Made by a program: the position numbers and the translations under genes. The notes beneath the pieces were generated by a model that did no database searches, was not told where the DNA came from, and was given only the letters and a program-made list of their open reading frames with translations. Shown piece after piece: positions 21,680 through 33,430 of a stretch of 64,000 bases of DNA. The DNA comes from Meghimatium bilineatum (lineage: Eukaryota; Mollusca; Gastropoda; Stylommatophora; Philomycidae). The stretch lies in assembly GCA_034231615.1 (NCBI GenBank), contig CM067316.1, forward strand, positions 30,940,009 to 31,004,008, written 5' to 3'. Every line of letters starts with the position of its first letter. Position 1 is the first letter of the stretch.

Positions 21680-23114
21680 TAATACTCACGTGGAAGACAG
21701 GTAATGGAGTCCTTCTTGATGACGACTAACACACTATCACTGACGGATGTTTACATGAATAAATATGGTATATAAAACAAAACAAACCACAGAATATAAT
21801 CATACAAATGACAATTCACAGGACAAAATCGACGTTTCGGACCAATATGCCTTTTTCAAGATACGCACATAACATACAAACATAAAAATACCACAAGTAG
21901 AAATGAATGCACTACAACAAGCATGTCCGAGTGAAATATGGTAGTTAGATACCGGAAGGATACGAACAGGAAGTACACAAAGACCATAATACAGGTGGAA
22001 CGAGAGTAACAAAACGATAACGTAAATGGCGGCACAAAATGAATAAAAACAACAACGACCAATACGATCGAGAACTAAGCAAAAGAGTGGTCGGAATCGA
22101 GTCCAAATGGCTTTATTGTACCCAACTCGAAAATGAGACGATTTTCTAGAGCGTACCTAGATCTATCATCGGTGGTGCAGGATCTGATGGCTGATGACAC
22201 CACGGTTGCCATCGACGTTGAAGTGATTAGCCACAAGAGTGGGTGTTCTGTGTTTAATAGCATGCAGGAGGATACAGAAGCGGTCGCTCAGTCTAAGGTC
22301 AGTTTCACCGATATATTGCTTACCACAGCGTTTACATATGATCATGTAAATAACATTACGGGATTCACATGTAAAGGCCTCATCGATGGAGAAACTGGCC
22401 TTGGGAAATGATATGGAGCGCATTTGAACCACATAAGCAGATGTGTAGCAACGACCGCGTGTGCAACGAACGGTACCAAAATGGTCAGGTGCAGAGGACC
22501 TGAGGTGGCTGTGAACCAAGATATCCTTCAGATTTTTGTCGCGCCTATAGGCCACCAGAGGTAAGTTGTGGAAAGCGTCAACGGTGGAAGAATCAGACTG
22601 GAGAAGGGAATAATGTTTAAGCAGGATGCGACGGACAGTCGAGTTATGGGGATGGAAGGTAAGAACCAGTTTAACCCTATCAGAGGAGGAGGAGGAAGAA
22701 CCCTGGGAATTGTTCAAGGTATCAAGGCGAGATAGCTGGCGTACACGGAGCCAAGCCAATGAAAGAATGTTGTCAGGGAAAGAATTTATGCGGAAGAACT
22801 CGATCATCTCAGATGATTTGTCGAGAAAATCGTTGTCATCGCTACATAAGCGACGAAGGCGAAGAAGCCGTGAGTAAGGTAGAGAGTTGCGACAGGCGGG
22901 AGGATGAGAAGAAGTGTAGAGCAGAAAGCCATGTGCATCAGTAGGTTTATAGTAGACTGATGTGCTGAGGTAAGGGGGATGAATAGTGACAATGATGTCC
23001 AGGAAATGGACAGAGATGGTGGAAATGGTAAATGTGAATTTAATAGCGGGGTTGAAATTGTTGATGAAGTTGATGAAGCGAGACAGTTCTGCTTCTGTCA
23101 TGTCAGTAATACTT
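21680..23114 (-). mobile_element. Penelope-like element copy B (5'-truncated, inverted partner)
   Basis: An open frame of 311 codons (22,166-23,101) starts inside the RT domain at MTEAELSRFINFINN and runs through HFLDIIVTIHPPYLSTSVYY, the C-terminal RT region, RCTRGRCYTSAYV and the GIY-YIG core SRNVIYMIICKRCGKQYIGE. Relative to copy C it has lost the third Cys of the C-x4-C-x2-C motif (Ser). The 3' UTR runs to 21,680 and includes the motif at 21,826-21,870. It forms the left arm of an inverted pair with copy C. Confidence 0.9.
21826..21870 (-). promoter_or_regulatory. PLE 3' motif (GAAACGTCG type)
   Basis: The minus strand reads CTTGAAAAAGGCATATTGG then TCCGAAACGTCGAT. It corresponds to the GATGA-GAAAC element of other PLE copies but with GAAAA in place of GATGA, so a functional hammerhead core is unlikely in this lineage. 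Confidence 0.5.
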
Positions 23115-26100
23115 ATTGATTATCATTTTATATCCACTGCAACCACTCGTCTCGTACTTACTTTTATGTTTTAGTATTTAGTTTAGCTTCATTTTCATAT
23201 ATATCTTCCACTATCATGCATTCGCTGCAGCACTTCTTTAACAGTATTAGGCACTACACCATTGTTTGCTTCAGCCTTCTACCGCATGACATCCTTCATA
23301 CAGCCACTGAGTTCGTCTATGTTATGTTCAAGAAAACCAAATTCTTTTGTCACCGCCATTTTCTTGTCACGTGTGGTTGTCGTCACATTATACCTAAAGG
23401 TTTTACCTGTTACTTTCACCCGTCTGCGGGTTTCTTATATCAGCGAGAGCAGCGGTTACTCCAACTCCTTGACGATAAATGCGCGTTTCAACGCATGCGC
23501 ATTATATCTTCCAACCATACTCATCTCTTATCTAACTTAGAAACTTCTAAAGTCTTACTAGTTCAGTTTACAGTCCCTTACTAACAACAACATTCTACTC
23601 TACTCCCTCATTCGGGGTATTATCCACGTTCTCAATGGACAGTTGTACCAGTTTATGTGCAATCATCACCAGAATAAACTTAATTCCATCCACTCCACAT
23701 CTCACGTTGTTTTCCCCCATTTTTGTCATACTGCGGCAGCTAATTTACCTCTGCCTTGCCTTAATACCACTAATACCCGAGTGTTTTGCATTCTCCCTGA
23801 CCTGAGTCTCTCTGACAGTGAAATTTCTGTCCTCAACAAGGGCCTCAAGTTTGTCCCTCTCCGTCCTGCATATGATCAATATTCGCTTCTTCAGGATATC
23901 CACCGTTACCATCGTCGTCTTCGGCTGCATTATCACTTCTTTGGCAAAGAGTCATCTGCAATGATGATTTGTTCTGTCGATATGAACAGAAGAAATATTC
24001 TTAGACTCCTAAACCGGGTGCATCTGAGGCTCTTGATCTTTATATCAAGAACACCCTCCATGACATCCAATCACTTCATCACAGCCGCATCAAACGCTCC
24101 TTGGCGAATCTTCGCCGCCTGGATGATATTGTCATCAAACCAGCAGATACGGGTGGGGCCGTTGTGTGGCGCAAGGACCTTTACCTCCAGGAGGGCTACC
24201 AACAACTCTCTAACCCTTCTTTCTACACTGCTCGCTCATCATACTCGACGGTATCTAACCAGAAGGTGGTCAGCAACACTGTGAACACCCTCATCCGTGA
24301 CAACCACCTTTCCACCACTGCCAAGGCTCTTTGCATCGATAAAAGCTGTTTAGGCTGACCCGTCTTCTATATGCTGCCCAAAATACAGAAGGTATTGAAT
24401 CCTGGCAGACCTATTGTCTCAGCTTGTTCTTGTCCTACTGAGCGCATCTCTGACTTCATCGACAGTATTTTGCAGCCCAGAGGAACTGCCTTCATTCTTG
24501 AAAGACACCAAGCATGCCATGACCATTTTTTCTGCTGTGCATTTGTCTTCTGACCTTACCTATCGTCTGTTCTTGCTTGATGTTTGCTCTCTGTACACTT
24601 CTATACCACATGCCGATGGTCTCAGGGCGTTGCAGTTCTTTCTGGACAAGAGTCCACATCCTTCTGTATCTACTCCCACCCTTATCCGCAATGCTGAACT
24701 GGTGCTCACACTCAACTTTTTTGAATTCGATGAACATTTTTTCGATAAGATCAGTGGTGTGGCCATGGGCAGCAAGTTGGGACCTAGCTATGCCTGTCTT
24801 TTCATGGGACATCTTGAACATCTAGTTTGGTCTACCTACGATGGCCCATTCCCATCTCTTTTCCACAGATACATTGATGATGGGATAGGTATTACTGACA
24901 TGACAGAAGCAGAACTGTCTCGCTTCAACTTCATCAACAATTTAAACCCTGCTATTAAATTCCCAACTACCATTTCCACCACCTCTGTCCATTTCCTGGA
25001 CATCATTGTCACTATTCATCCCCCTTACCTCAGCACATCCGTCTACTATAAACCTACTGATGCACATGGCTTTCTGCTCTACTTTTCTTCTCATCCTCCC
25101 GCCTGTCGCAACTCTCTACCCTACTCACAGCTTCTTCGCCTTCGTCGCTTATGTAGCGATGATACGATTTTCTCGACCAATCCTCTGAGATGATCGAGTT
25201 CTTCCGCATAAATTCCTTCCCTGACAACATTCTTTCATTGGCTTGGCTCCGTGTACGCCAGCTATCTCGCCTTGATACCTTGAACAATTCCCAGGGTTCT
25301 TCCTCCTCCTCTGATAGGGTTAAACTGGTTCTTACCTTCCATCCCCATAACTCAACTGTCCGTCGCATCCTGCTTAAACATTATTCCCTTCTCCAATCTG
25401 ATTCTGACACCCGTGACGCTTTCCACAACTTACCTCTGGCGGCCTATAGGCGCGACAAAAATCTGAAGGACATCTTGGTTCACAGCCACCTCAGGTCCTC
25501 TGCACCTGACCATTTTGGTACCGTTCGTTGCACACGCGGTCGTTGCTACACATGTCCTTATGTGGTTCAGATGCGCTCCATCTCATTTCCATCGATGAGG
25601 CCTTTACATGTGAATCCCGTAATGTTATTTACGTGATCATATGTAAACGCTGTGGTAAGCAATATATCGGTGAAACTGACCTTAGACTGAGCGACCGCTT
25701 CTGTAACCATTTGCATGCTATTAAACACAGAACACCCACTCTTGTGGCTAATCACTTCAACGTCGATGGCCACCGTGGTGTCCTTGACATTCAGGCCACA
25801 GCCATCAGATCCTGCACCACCGATGATAGATCTAGGTACGCCCTAGAAAATCGTCTCATTTTCGAGTTGAGTACCATCAAGCCATATGGACTCAATTCTA
25901 ACCACTCTTTTTCTCGGTCGTATTGGTCGTTGTTGTTTTTATTCATTTTGTGCCGCCATTTACGTCATCGTTTTGTTCCTCTCGTTCCACCTGTATTATC
26001 GTCTTTGTGTACTTCCTGTTCGTATCCTTCCGGTATCTAACTACCATATTTCACTTGGACAAGCTTGTTGTAGTGCATTCATTTCTACTTGTGGTAATTT

Positions 26101-26305
26101 TATGTTTGTATGTTATGTGCGTATCTTGAAAAAGGCATTTTGGTCCGAAACGTCGAATTTAACCTGTGTATAGTCATTTGTATGATTATATTCTGTGTTT
26201 TGTTTTGTTGTATATACCATATTTATTCATGTAAACATCCGTCAGTGATAGTGTGTTAGTCGTCATCAAGTAGGACTCCATTACCTGTCTTTCACGTGAG
26301 TATTA
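23115..26305 (+). mobile_element. Penelope-like element copy C (near full length, broken)
   Basis: Domain order: an N-terminal region (23,216-23,940) with PDLSLSDSEISVLNKGLKFV; RT fingers NLRRLDDIVIKPADTGGAVV (about 24,104) and [17 protein letters not shown]; palm LFLLDVCSLYTSIPHADGL (about 24,570); AMGSKLGPSYACLF; catalytic YIDDGIGIT (24,870-24,896); a C-x4-C-x2-C motif at about 25,525-25,560; then GIY-YIG NVIYVIICKRCGKQYIGET (about 25,620). The extra Cys motif fits Neptune-type PLEs. One in-frame TGA (24,356) and about four frameshifts break the ORF. The 3' UTR continues to 26,305. Confidence 0.9.
26115..26158 (+). promoter_or_regulatory. PLE 3' motif, copy C
   Basis: CTTGAAAAAGGCATTTTGG then TCCGAAACGTCGAA, nearly identical to the inverted copy at 21,826-21,870. 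It marks the conserved 3' region of this PLE family. Confidence 0.5.
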
Positions 26306-26329
26306 TATATATATATTATACGATTGTTG

Positions 26330-26690
26330 AATGTAGACACTAATATAGATGATATATCATGGATTCGATTTTTTAAAGAAATTTCATTGAAAAGACTTTA
26401 TATCAAACGACATACTAAGAGAGGAGACAAAACAATAATATGTGACAAACATCATCAGAAAACGCCGCTGGACAATCGACCGCATACTTAGAATGAAGGA
26501 AGACAGAATTCCACGACATGTGGACACCAGACGGGAAAATGAAAACAGGGAAGACCAAAAACAACGCTCAGAAGAACATTTATGAATAAATTAAAATAAA
26601 CAGGTATAAATGCACAAGACCTGCAATCTTTGACAACTGACCGACATCATGGAAAAATATGACATCCGCCCTATGTGCCAAACTTGGCAA
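26330..26690 (+). pseudogene. LINE ORF2 C-terminal fragment
   Basis: Translation with frameshifts gives RKRRWTIDRILRMKEDRIPRH, DGKMKTGRPKTTLRRTF and SALCAKLG. This is the widespread LINE C-terminal pattern RW.GHVLRM...GRPK.T.RR. The next bases (about 26,700-26,765) hold a tiny minus-strand RT scrap, HDHFIDITNAFDGV. Confidence 0.55.
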
Positions 26691-26929
26691 AACTTGCATA
26701 TTGTCATGAGAAACACCGTCAAATGCATTTGTAATATCAATGAAATGGTCGTGTAACAGATCATAGATCACGTTAGTGCTGAATATATTATATAATTAAT
26801 GTTATCATGTTAAATATTTGTGCTGCGGTGCTTCATTTTGATCGGAAGCTTTAGGCCCTATTCTTTTAAGGAGTATTTTTAGCATCACTTTTCTCCGGTA
26901 CTTTTATATAAGGATAATGGATTTGCCCT

Positions 26930-27316
26930 TACTAGATTTTGCCCTAGGGCAAATGACACCAATTTTCAGAAACAAAAATGTATATTTAAACACCAACATA
27001 ACACTATTCAAAACGATTATTATGCTAACGCTGTGCTACCAATTCCAAACATGGACAACGACAGCACAAGGCAAACGTAAACTAGTGACATCTGAATTGG
27101 CATGCTTACGCAGAATCCTAGAAATATCGCTAAGAGAAACAGTGAGAAATGAGGACATTAGACAAAGAATCGGCACCGCCTCAATCTTGGAGATTATATT
27201 AAGAGTCAACAGATCAAATGGTTTGCACACATCAACAAAATATACTCAATACACACGAGGGCCATCTATAGAGAACTCTTCTACCCTGACGCTGAAAGGC
27301 AATAAGGATTTAGCGA
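26930..27316 (+). pseudogene. Group-3 LINE 3' end feeding a GATA array
   Basis: An open stretch encodes QMTPIFRNKNVYLNTNITLF, KRKLVTSELACLRRILEISL and RNEDIRQRIGTASILE, then 3' sequence ending TTTAGCGAATAGATAGATAG. Its tail is continuous with the large GATA array. It is 5'-truncated. Confidence 0.8.
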
Positions 27317-27852
<536 letters not shown>

Positions 27853-27974
27853 ATGGTTTGTAATTCTTACACACTTTCACATTTTTTTTCTTGGGAATGG
27901 AAATTATTAGTGATTGTGTCCAAACAGGGGACAGTTGTTCTGTACTCCTTATATTCTGGCAAATTGTGGTAATA

Positions 27975-28235
27975 GTATTTACCACAGCAAGCTACACAGA
28001 AACCACTACACAGAAACATTGAAGGAAGACCTAGAGGCTGACCACGAAACGATGGACCACAGAAATAAAAGAGGTGACAAATTCCACAATATACTCAGCA
28101 CACACGAGGGCCATCTCCAGAAAACTCTTCTACCTCTGACACTGAAATGCAACAAAGTGTTTAACGAATAGACAGATAGATAGATATATAGATAGATATA
28201 TAGACAGAGAGATAGATAAATAGTAAGTAAGTTAC
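27975..28235 (+). pseudogene. Group-3 LINE 3' end, second copy
   Basis: It matches the 3' part of group 3: KRPRG-type basic stretch (GAAGACCTAGAGGCTGACCA), AAATTCCACAATATACTCAG, CACACGAGGGCCATCT and TCTTCTACC. It ends AACGAATAGACAGATAGATA and a short GATA-like tail. It is severely 5'-truncated and lies 120 bp past the GATA array. Confidence 0.75.
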
Positions 28236-28340
28236 TACATTCATTCCACCACATTTCAAGAGTTCTGTTGAAATTATCTACACCAAAGGTGATTTTCCTA
28301 TTTTCCTATTTTCCTCTTTTCCATGTTCGTATGACCTCTT

Positions 28341-29030
28341 GATCTTAACCTACAGACCAAGCTGAAAGTTTACAGAGCAGTGGTACTTCCAGTGCTGCTT
28401 TACGCTAGTGAAACATGGACTGTGTATAGACGTCATGTGAAAAAACTCAATCATTTTCATACAAATTGTCTCAGAAAAGTTATAAACATCAGATGGCAAG
28501 ACAAGATTCCAGATACCACTGTCCTTGATAGAGCTGGTATCCCAAGCATTGACACGATCCTGATGCAGACACAGATTCGTTGGGCAGGTCATTTGGTGCG
28601 TATGCCAGACCATCGTCTGCCAAAGATACTTCTCTATGGTGAGCTAGAGAAGGGTATACGATCTCAAGGTGGCCAAAGGAAGCGCTACAAGGACTCGTTA
28701 AAGGACTCACTGAAAGCCTTTGAAATAGACCACGATACATGGGAAGAACTTGCACAAAATAGATCTACATGGCGTTCTAAAATAAAAAAGAGCGCATCAT
28801 CTTGTGAAAAGAAGAGAAATGCAGCAGCTCAACAGCGGAGAGCAGCTAGAAAGTCACGGATAGACCAAGATCCGTCTACAGTCGTTATTCCATGTCCAAA
28901 CTGTCCAAGGACATTTACAGCTCGAATAGGGCTTATTAGCCATCTACGAACTCATAATCAAGGACATAACTAAAATTGAATTTTCAAAAGTGGATGTAAC
29001 AAATGGTCATCATCACTTGTGATGGACGAA
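28341..29030 (+). mobile_element. Group-5 LINE, ORF2 C-terminus with C2H2 zinc finger
   Basis: One uninterrupted frame runs from about 28,341 to the stop at 28,971-28,973. It reads LQTKLKVYRAVVLPVLLYAS-ETW (end of RT thumb), TQIRWAGHLVRMPDHRLPK, a basic RQ-rich linker, then CPNCPRTFTARIGLISHLRT-H. The last segment is a canonical C2H2 finger (C-x2-C-x12-H-x3-H). The RT domain is absent (5' truncation), but this 3' part has no stops, so the insertion is young. The 3' UTR ends in a small hairpin (CATCAC-TT-GTGATG) shared with the copy at 15,180. Confidence 0.85.
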
Positions 29031-29099
29031 CAACATGACCTCTTGACCTCTTTTATTTCATTTGCAAGAATTTCTGCATTTCCTATTTATTTTTTGTCA

Positions 29100-29388
29100 T
29101 GTTCAAAATTCTCTAATATAGTATGCCAACATGTTTCCTTGTTAAAAATAATATTTCAGGGAATTGTCGATGGTGGAAGAAACAGAGAATGCAAAATAAA
29201 ATCATGAACAAACAACATCAAGAACTGGACAAGACAAGATTTTTCCTTACTCGTCCACTGGAAGATAGAAATCGTTCGAGGGCTCTGCGTGTGGATGCAA
29301 CATTAGATGGTTGCATATTTGGTTTCATATGTGGTATCTTTACGACTCCAATGGGTTACTGGTTTATCGATGGATAGAATATAATCGG
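29100..29388 (+). pseudogene. Group-2 (RTE-like) LINE 3' end
   Basis: It encodes the C-terminal pattern LLKIIFQGIVDGGRNRECKI, then frames matching the W..NIKEWTGQD segment. Its 3' end GGGTTACTGGTTTATCGATG corresponds to that of the copy at 41,130-41,171. It is broken by frameshifts. Confidence 0.6.
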
Positions 29389-30560
29389 GATCACGCTTGC
29401 AGTTATAGATCACTACAGCTCCGTACAAAGCTCTCTAAATCTTTTGGCTCCATACGTTATTTTAGTGAGCATCTTTCCACGTGTATCTTCTGTAGTAAAT
29501 ATCTTTGGTCTTTTTGGTTTTGTTATATTTCTTAGAGTTTCATATGCTACCTTACTTTTTATATGTTTAAATCAAGCATTGATTATTTCACATTGTTTCT
29601 CTAGCCATGCTTCTTTTGCTTGTTTCATTTTCTTCTGTTTGTGTTTATTTTGATAAATTACACTGCCATTTCAGGGGTCTCTTTCTAAACATTCTTCATT
29701 TTCCTTCGTTCATCACACAATTTCAGAATGACATCTGTTACCCAAGATGTCTGTGTTATTCTTCTTGTACTTAATGATTCTTTTGCTATTTCAAATAAAG
29801 CTTCTTTCATGTGAGTTAACATCATTCGTCTACAAGGTTTAGAACTGCAAATGTTCTTCCAACTGCTGCCTCAAATACATCTGCTAGTTCTGGGTCTTTC
29901 AATTTTTCTAGATTAAATCTTAAATGTGTGCATTCGTTTTGATTATGATTCTTTTTACATTAAATTTTGATCGTCATTAGCACCATAACATGGTCACTAA
30001 CGGTGTAGCTCCTGAAAAAGTTATTGCTTTTGCTTTGTTTATGCTGAACTTGAATTTTTTTGGGTGTAAGCGTGAAATCAATTTTCTTGTGTATGTCTGC
30101 TTTTGGAGCAACACGCTGTTGTTCTTCTGGAAAGCTTGTGTGGAAATAGTGTATGTGCAAGAGTGAGTTAAAATCTTTGTTGGCAAATTTCAAGTCTTAG
30201 TTCTGGTTCATTCTATTCTCCCGTACACATTTTTTCCCGAATGTGCTAGCGGCTAGCCCAATGATCATAAGCATTTTCCCCATTTGTGCATTCCAATCAC
30301 ATAGAATGACTCTTTTCGTGGGATATCCTTCTACTGTTTCATAACATACGTCTATTACCTCTTCTTCACAGTCGGAGTAAATAAACTTGAATGATTTAAT
30401 GTATTTAAGTCTAGCTGCTACAAGTATTGTTATAAGTCTGCTGTTTATAGGTTTGCAACTAATGATAGAGTTAACTTTCTCTATGTGAACAATGAATCCC
30501 ACTGTGTTGGTGTTTTGATTCGTCTTCGCTATATCATATTTTATGACCGACATCCCTTGT
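29389..30560 (-). pseudogene. Group-2 (RTE-like) LINE endonuclease region
   Basis: Read downwards, it starts NTNTVGFIVHIEKVNSIISC then KPINSRLITI (APE endonuclease), VILCDWNAQMGK (D-W-N catalytic motif), a segment matching TF-G..., IDFTLTPKKIQ and TVSDHVMVLMTIKI (S-D-H motif). The post-endonuclease linker decays to about 29,400. Stops and frameshifts are present. The motifs are diagnostic of LINE nucleases. Confidence 0.7.
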
Positions 30561-30654
30561 TATTTCACCGAATCCCGTATACCTTATCAAAAAACAGAAA
30601 TAAGTATAAGTGTTGCCAATATAAGTCAATAAAACGAAATAACTACGAGTTGAT

Positions 30655-30800
30655 TCTTGATTAGGAACTATTATCATAGCATACGGAACATTCCCATAAG
30701 TGCTCCGCTCTCCGTTTCAGCAGAGTGTATGCAGACTCAAAGTCCCAGTCAAGTGTGATTACATGATCTTCGGTTCTTTCCAAAAAGAGTACATTTTCTT
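30655..30800 (-). pseudogene. I-like LINE 3' terminus
   Basis: The minus strand encodes TGTLSLHTLLKRRAEHLWEC then SVCYD, followed by a stop and the 3' end TCCTAATCAAGAATC. The same terminus closes the copies at 44,228 and 45,970. It is severely 5'-truncated. Confidence 0.7.
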
Positions 30801-30839
30801 CCCTCTCCTATAATCACTTCCATTTCTATCATTTCTATT

Positions 30840-31076
30840 GAACGACGAAACATGCTACCACAATATAGCATGCCACAAATGGCCATGACACATAGACATA
30901 ACGGTTATAAAGCCAGAGGCAGACCATGTAAAAGATGGATCACAGAAATCAAAGAAGCCACAGGAACAAGCTTACAAACAGCGCACAAGAAGACCATCTC
31001 CAGAGAACTCTTCCACCCCTGACGCCGCAAGGCAAACAAGGGACACAGTGTATAGATAGATAGATAGATATATAGA
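30840..31076 (+). pseudogene. Group-3 LINE 3' end with GATA tail
   Basis: It contains the basic region RGRPCKRWITEIKEATGTSL and HKKTISRELFHP, then a tail GTATAGATAGATAGATAGAT. This is another case of group-3 3' ends being GATA repeats. Confidence 0.75.
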
Positions 31077-31077
31077 C

Positions 31078-31245
31078 GAAACAGAGTGAAAAATGACGTT
31101 TCGAATACAAGTTTTCATCAGGACAACCAGAAACAGCAAGAAATGAATATTACCAACAGGGAATCATAATATAAGAGATGGGCATAGGAGGAGGATAAGA
31201 GAGCAAACATGAGAAAGGAAGAAAACGAAGACAAATACGGCAAGA
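31078..31245 (-). mobile_element. PLE 3' UTR fragment
   Basis: The minus strand holds CCTGATGAAAACTTGTATTC then GAAACGTCATT, followed by a purine-rich UTR like that at 46,310-46,770 (GAATCATAATATAAGAGATG / CAATCATAATGTAAGGGAAG on the plus strand). No coding part remains. It directly abuts the GATA tail of the preceding LINE. Confidence 0.55.
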
Positions 31246-31254
31246 ACAGATTAT

Positions 31255-31460
31255 CGAATCTCGAATTGTTGACGTAATTTATGAACATCAACTAATCAGA
31301 GGAAGACCAAGATGAAGGTGGAGTGAAGCAGTTACCAACGTTCTGAGACGTCACCATATTACTGCATATCAACGACCAAACACATAGACCGAAAATCGAT
31401 CCTCGTCAATCCTGCGACGACTAGCAGTATAAGCAGAGTAAAGACAAATAGATAGAACTA
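31255..31460 (+). pseudogene. LINE 3'-end fragment, relative of 5,086-5,295
   Basis: It encodes IRGRPR-RW-like residues and HHITAYQR, then CCTGCGACGACTAGCAGTAT and AAATAGATAGA. Same element end as at 5,086. It is 5'-truncated. Confidence 0.5.
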
Positions 31461-31719
31461 ATCGCTGCCTAGAAATATAATAAATCACAGTGTCCATCTC
31501 TAGCATACATTCATGAAGTAACTTCAGTACTCCTCTTTTCCACTGTTAACCGGCTCTCTCACCCTGGTCTATGGATGCATTAGATGGAAGTCAATAAGCC
31601 TGCTTTCTCATTACCGCTTTCGTATGTAGGCCCTATATCAATAAATCTATGTTACCCATGAAGTTGAAATTAGCTAAAGATGCCATAATTCATATTGATA
31701 CCATCCATTTTAGATGCTT

Positions 31720-31905
31720 GGAGGAATGGGCTGAGAATTTGGCACACCTGCCTTAATAAATATAGTTACATAGATCCTGGCACGGCAGGGAAAGAACAAC
31801 GATCTTGATACATAATACTGTGGACAGAGAGCTGTGGAGAGCCATGATCGCCTATGCCACCCTGTATGGCACCTGATGATGATGATAACGATGACACTGA
31901 TCCAT
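31720..31905 (+). pseudogene. Group-1 LINE 3' end
   Basis: It ends with DRELWRAMIAYATLYGT and a stop, then a TGATGATGATGATAACGATG tail. This C-terminus and tail recur at 58,180-58,390 and 61,915-62,000. Confidence 0.65.
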
Positions 31906-31909
31906 TTTG

Positions 31910-32480
31910 AAGTGGCTGTAACGACTTCAAACTCCATGAAATTGACCTGTATACTTGTCTTGTCAAAAAATTATCAACAATTAATGAAACGTTCACAGAA
32001 GAACTTTCTCATTAACATGCGCATCAAGAAAACTTAATCAACGCTGCAACTTTGTAGGCCTATGCCTAGTTTTAGTATCTGTTATTTTGTGCATTCAGGT
32101 GCGGCTGACAGTCACGACAACTTTCACACAGGATTTATGTTAATATTGCGGATATAAATTCTCTGCAAATGCAACCATATGAATAATTAATGCTAATCTT
32201 CATAAATTATTGCTGCTACCGATGGCAAGAACTCATTGCTTGTAGAACACACTACCATTTACGGAACAAAAAACCCATTTCATCACCACAGTGGGCTACA
32301 ATAGCACGTAATAATTGTAAGCAGCACGTATTTGGTGTTTTTTTTGTAAAAATATATTCTCGAATTCTCTTTGCAAGCAGGTGTACACGTATTAAACATT
32401 ATAATTATAGTTTAACGTATTTTGAGATGATATAATAAATAAATCTTTGGTTTAAAAATTATTAATTCGAATATCTCTAA
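31910..32480. other. No gene recognised
   Basis: AT-rich sequence without recognisable motifs. An 81-codon open frame at 32,190-32,435 has no feature I can assign. Confidence 0.4.
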
Positions 32481-32484
32481 TTAA

Positions 32485-32531
32485 CTTGGTACTTTGGCCG
32501 TCACGGACGGGCCCTGTACCATTCTGCCACA
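32485..32531 (-). mobile_element. tRNA-derived SINE head fragment
   Basis: The minus strand reads CTGTGGCAGAATGGTACAGG then GCCCGTCCGTGACGGCC. TGGCAGAATGG is a good A box and matches the heads of the SINEs at 33,559-33,753 and 55,160-55,385. Only about 45 bp is present, and no B box remains. Confidence 0.5.
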
Positions 32532-32534
32532 GAG

Positions 32535-33128
32535 TTTGCTATTTCTTCTGATTGCATCTCATAAACAACAGAGAATATCAACGTACACTTCCTTGTTAAC
32601 CGTTTGGCCTTCAGGAATGAAATCATGGTTAACAAACTATGGGAATAGAAAACCCGTGGAATATAACTTTTCCTTCGTTCTTGTTCACATGAAATTTCTG
32701 TGTTCAGGAAGATGCAGGAGATTTCCATTCAGAGAATTGACGTTTTGTCTGAGGATCGTATAAAAAAAACTATCAGGTCTCATCTCTTATGATTATGTTG
32801 TTGGAAAAATGGATATCTTTTTATCACCCATATTGATTAAGTCTCCTGCCAGGCTCAGCATCGCTTCTTTCTATTCTGGAAATAATATTTTGGGAACGAT
32901 GTATTGGTAAACATGGTGCATGTTTAGTTAATTGTGGAGAATACTGTGACAACTTCCAAATGATATTTCAAATTCTGATACTATTTTCTCGAAACTAAGT
33001 CTTCTGTCAGCACGAACAACTTTCCGAACACGCTCAATATTTTCAATGCTGATCGAGGTTGACGGTCGTCACTACATGCACCATCATCAACATTAACAGG
33101 ACCGTCACGTTTGATGACTCTCCTTTTA
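32535..33128 (-). pseudogene. mariner-family transposase remnant
   Basis: Read downwards, the order is DGPVNVDDGACSDDRQPRSA, ENIERVRKVVRADRRLSFEK (helix-turn-helix), IVSEFEISFGSCHSILHN and NMHHVYQYIVPKIL, then the catalytic-core remnant with FVNHDFIPEGQTVNKEVYVD. The last motif follows the second catalytic Asp in mariner transposases. Several frameshifts and stops occur, and the third catalytic region is missing. It was a cut-and-paste transposase and is now dead. No terminal inverted repeats were located. Confidence 0.75.
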
Positions 33129-33134
33129 ACTTCT

Positions 33135-33430
33135 GTTTAGCCCGTGTTGTCGGGCCCGAGAGGAGAAAAAAGAATAGCAAAACTGTTAACCTTCCATGCA
33201 TCTCGTAAGAGGCAACTAAGGATTCTATGGGATGGAGTTAGCTGCCCCATCCCATATATAGGGCCAGTGACCCAAAGCCATGCTGAAGTCGGATGTGTCA
33301 GGCCGAAAGGCGCAGATATCGCAACAATACTGTAAACCATGAGACAACGCATTCTGTTCTCCGGACTACATCCTGCTAATATGCAAGAGTTTGAGAATGA
33401 ACGCAGTAGACGAAGAAGAAGAAGAAAAGA
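33135..33430 (+). repeat. Interspersed repeat with (GAA)n tail
   Basis: About 290 bp. Landmarks: GAATAGCAAAACTGTTAACC, TTCCATGCATCTCGTAAGAG, CCCATCCCATA, GCTGAAGTCGGATGTGTCAG, GTAAACCATGAGACAACGCA, GTTTGAGAATGAACGCAG, then GAAGAAGAAGAAG. Related copies are at 47,135-47,375, 62,965-63,225 and (reverse) 37,180-37,300. The variable simple-repeat end suggests a retroposed SINE-like element or a LINE UTR. No A or B box was found. Confidence 0.6.

Noticed and set aside
22626..23174. Plus-strand ORFs rich in Glu/Arg over PLE copy B
   Set aside because: They are the opposite strand of the PLE reverse transcriptase and endonuclease frame and carry no independent motif.
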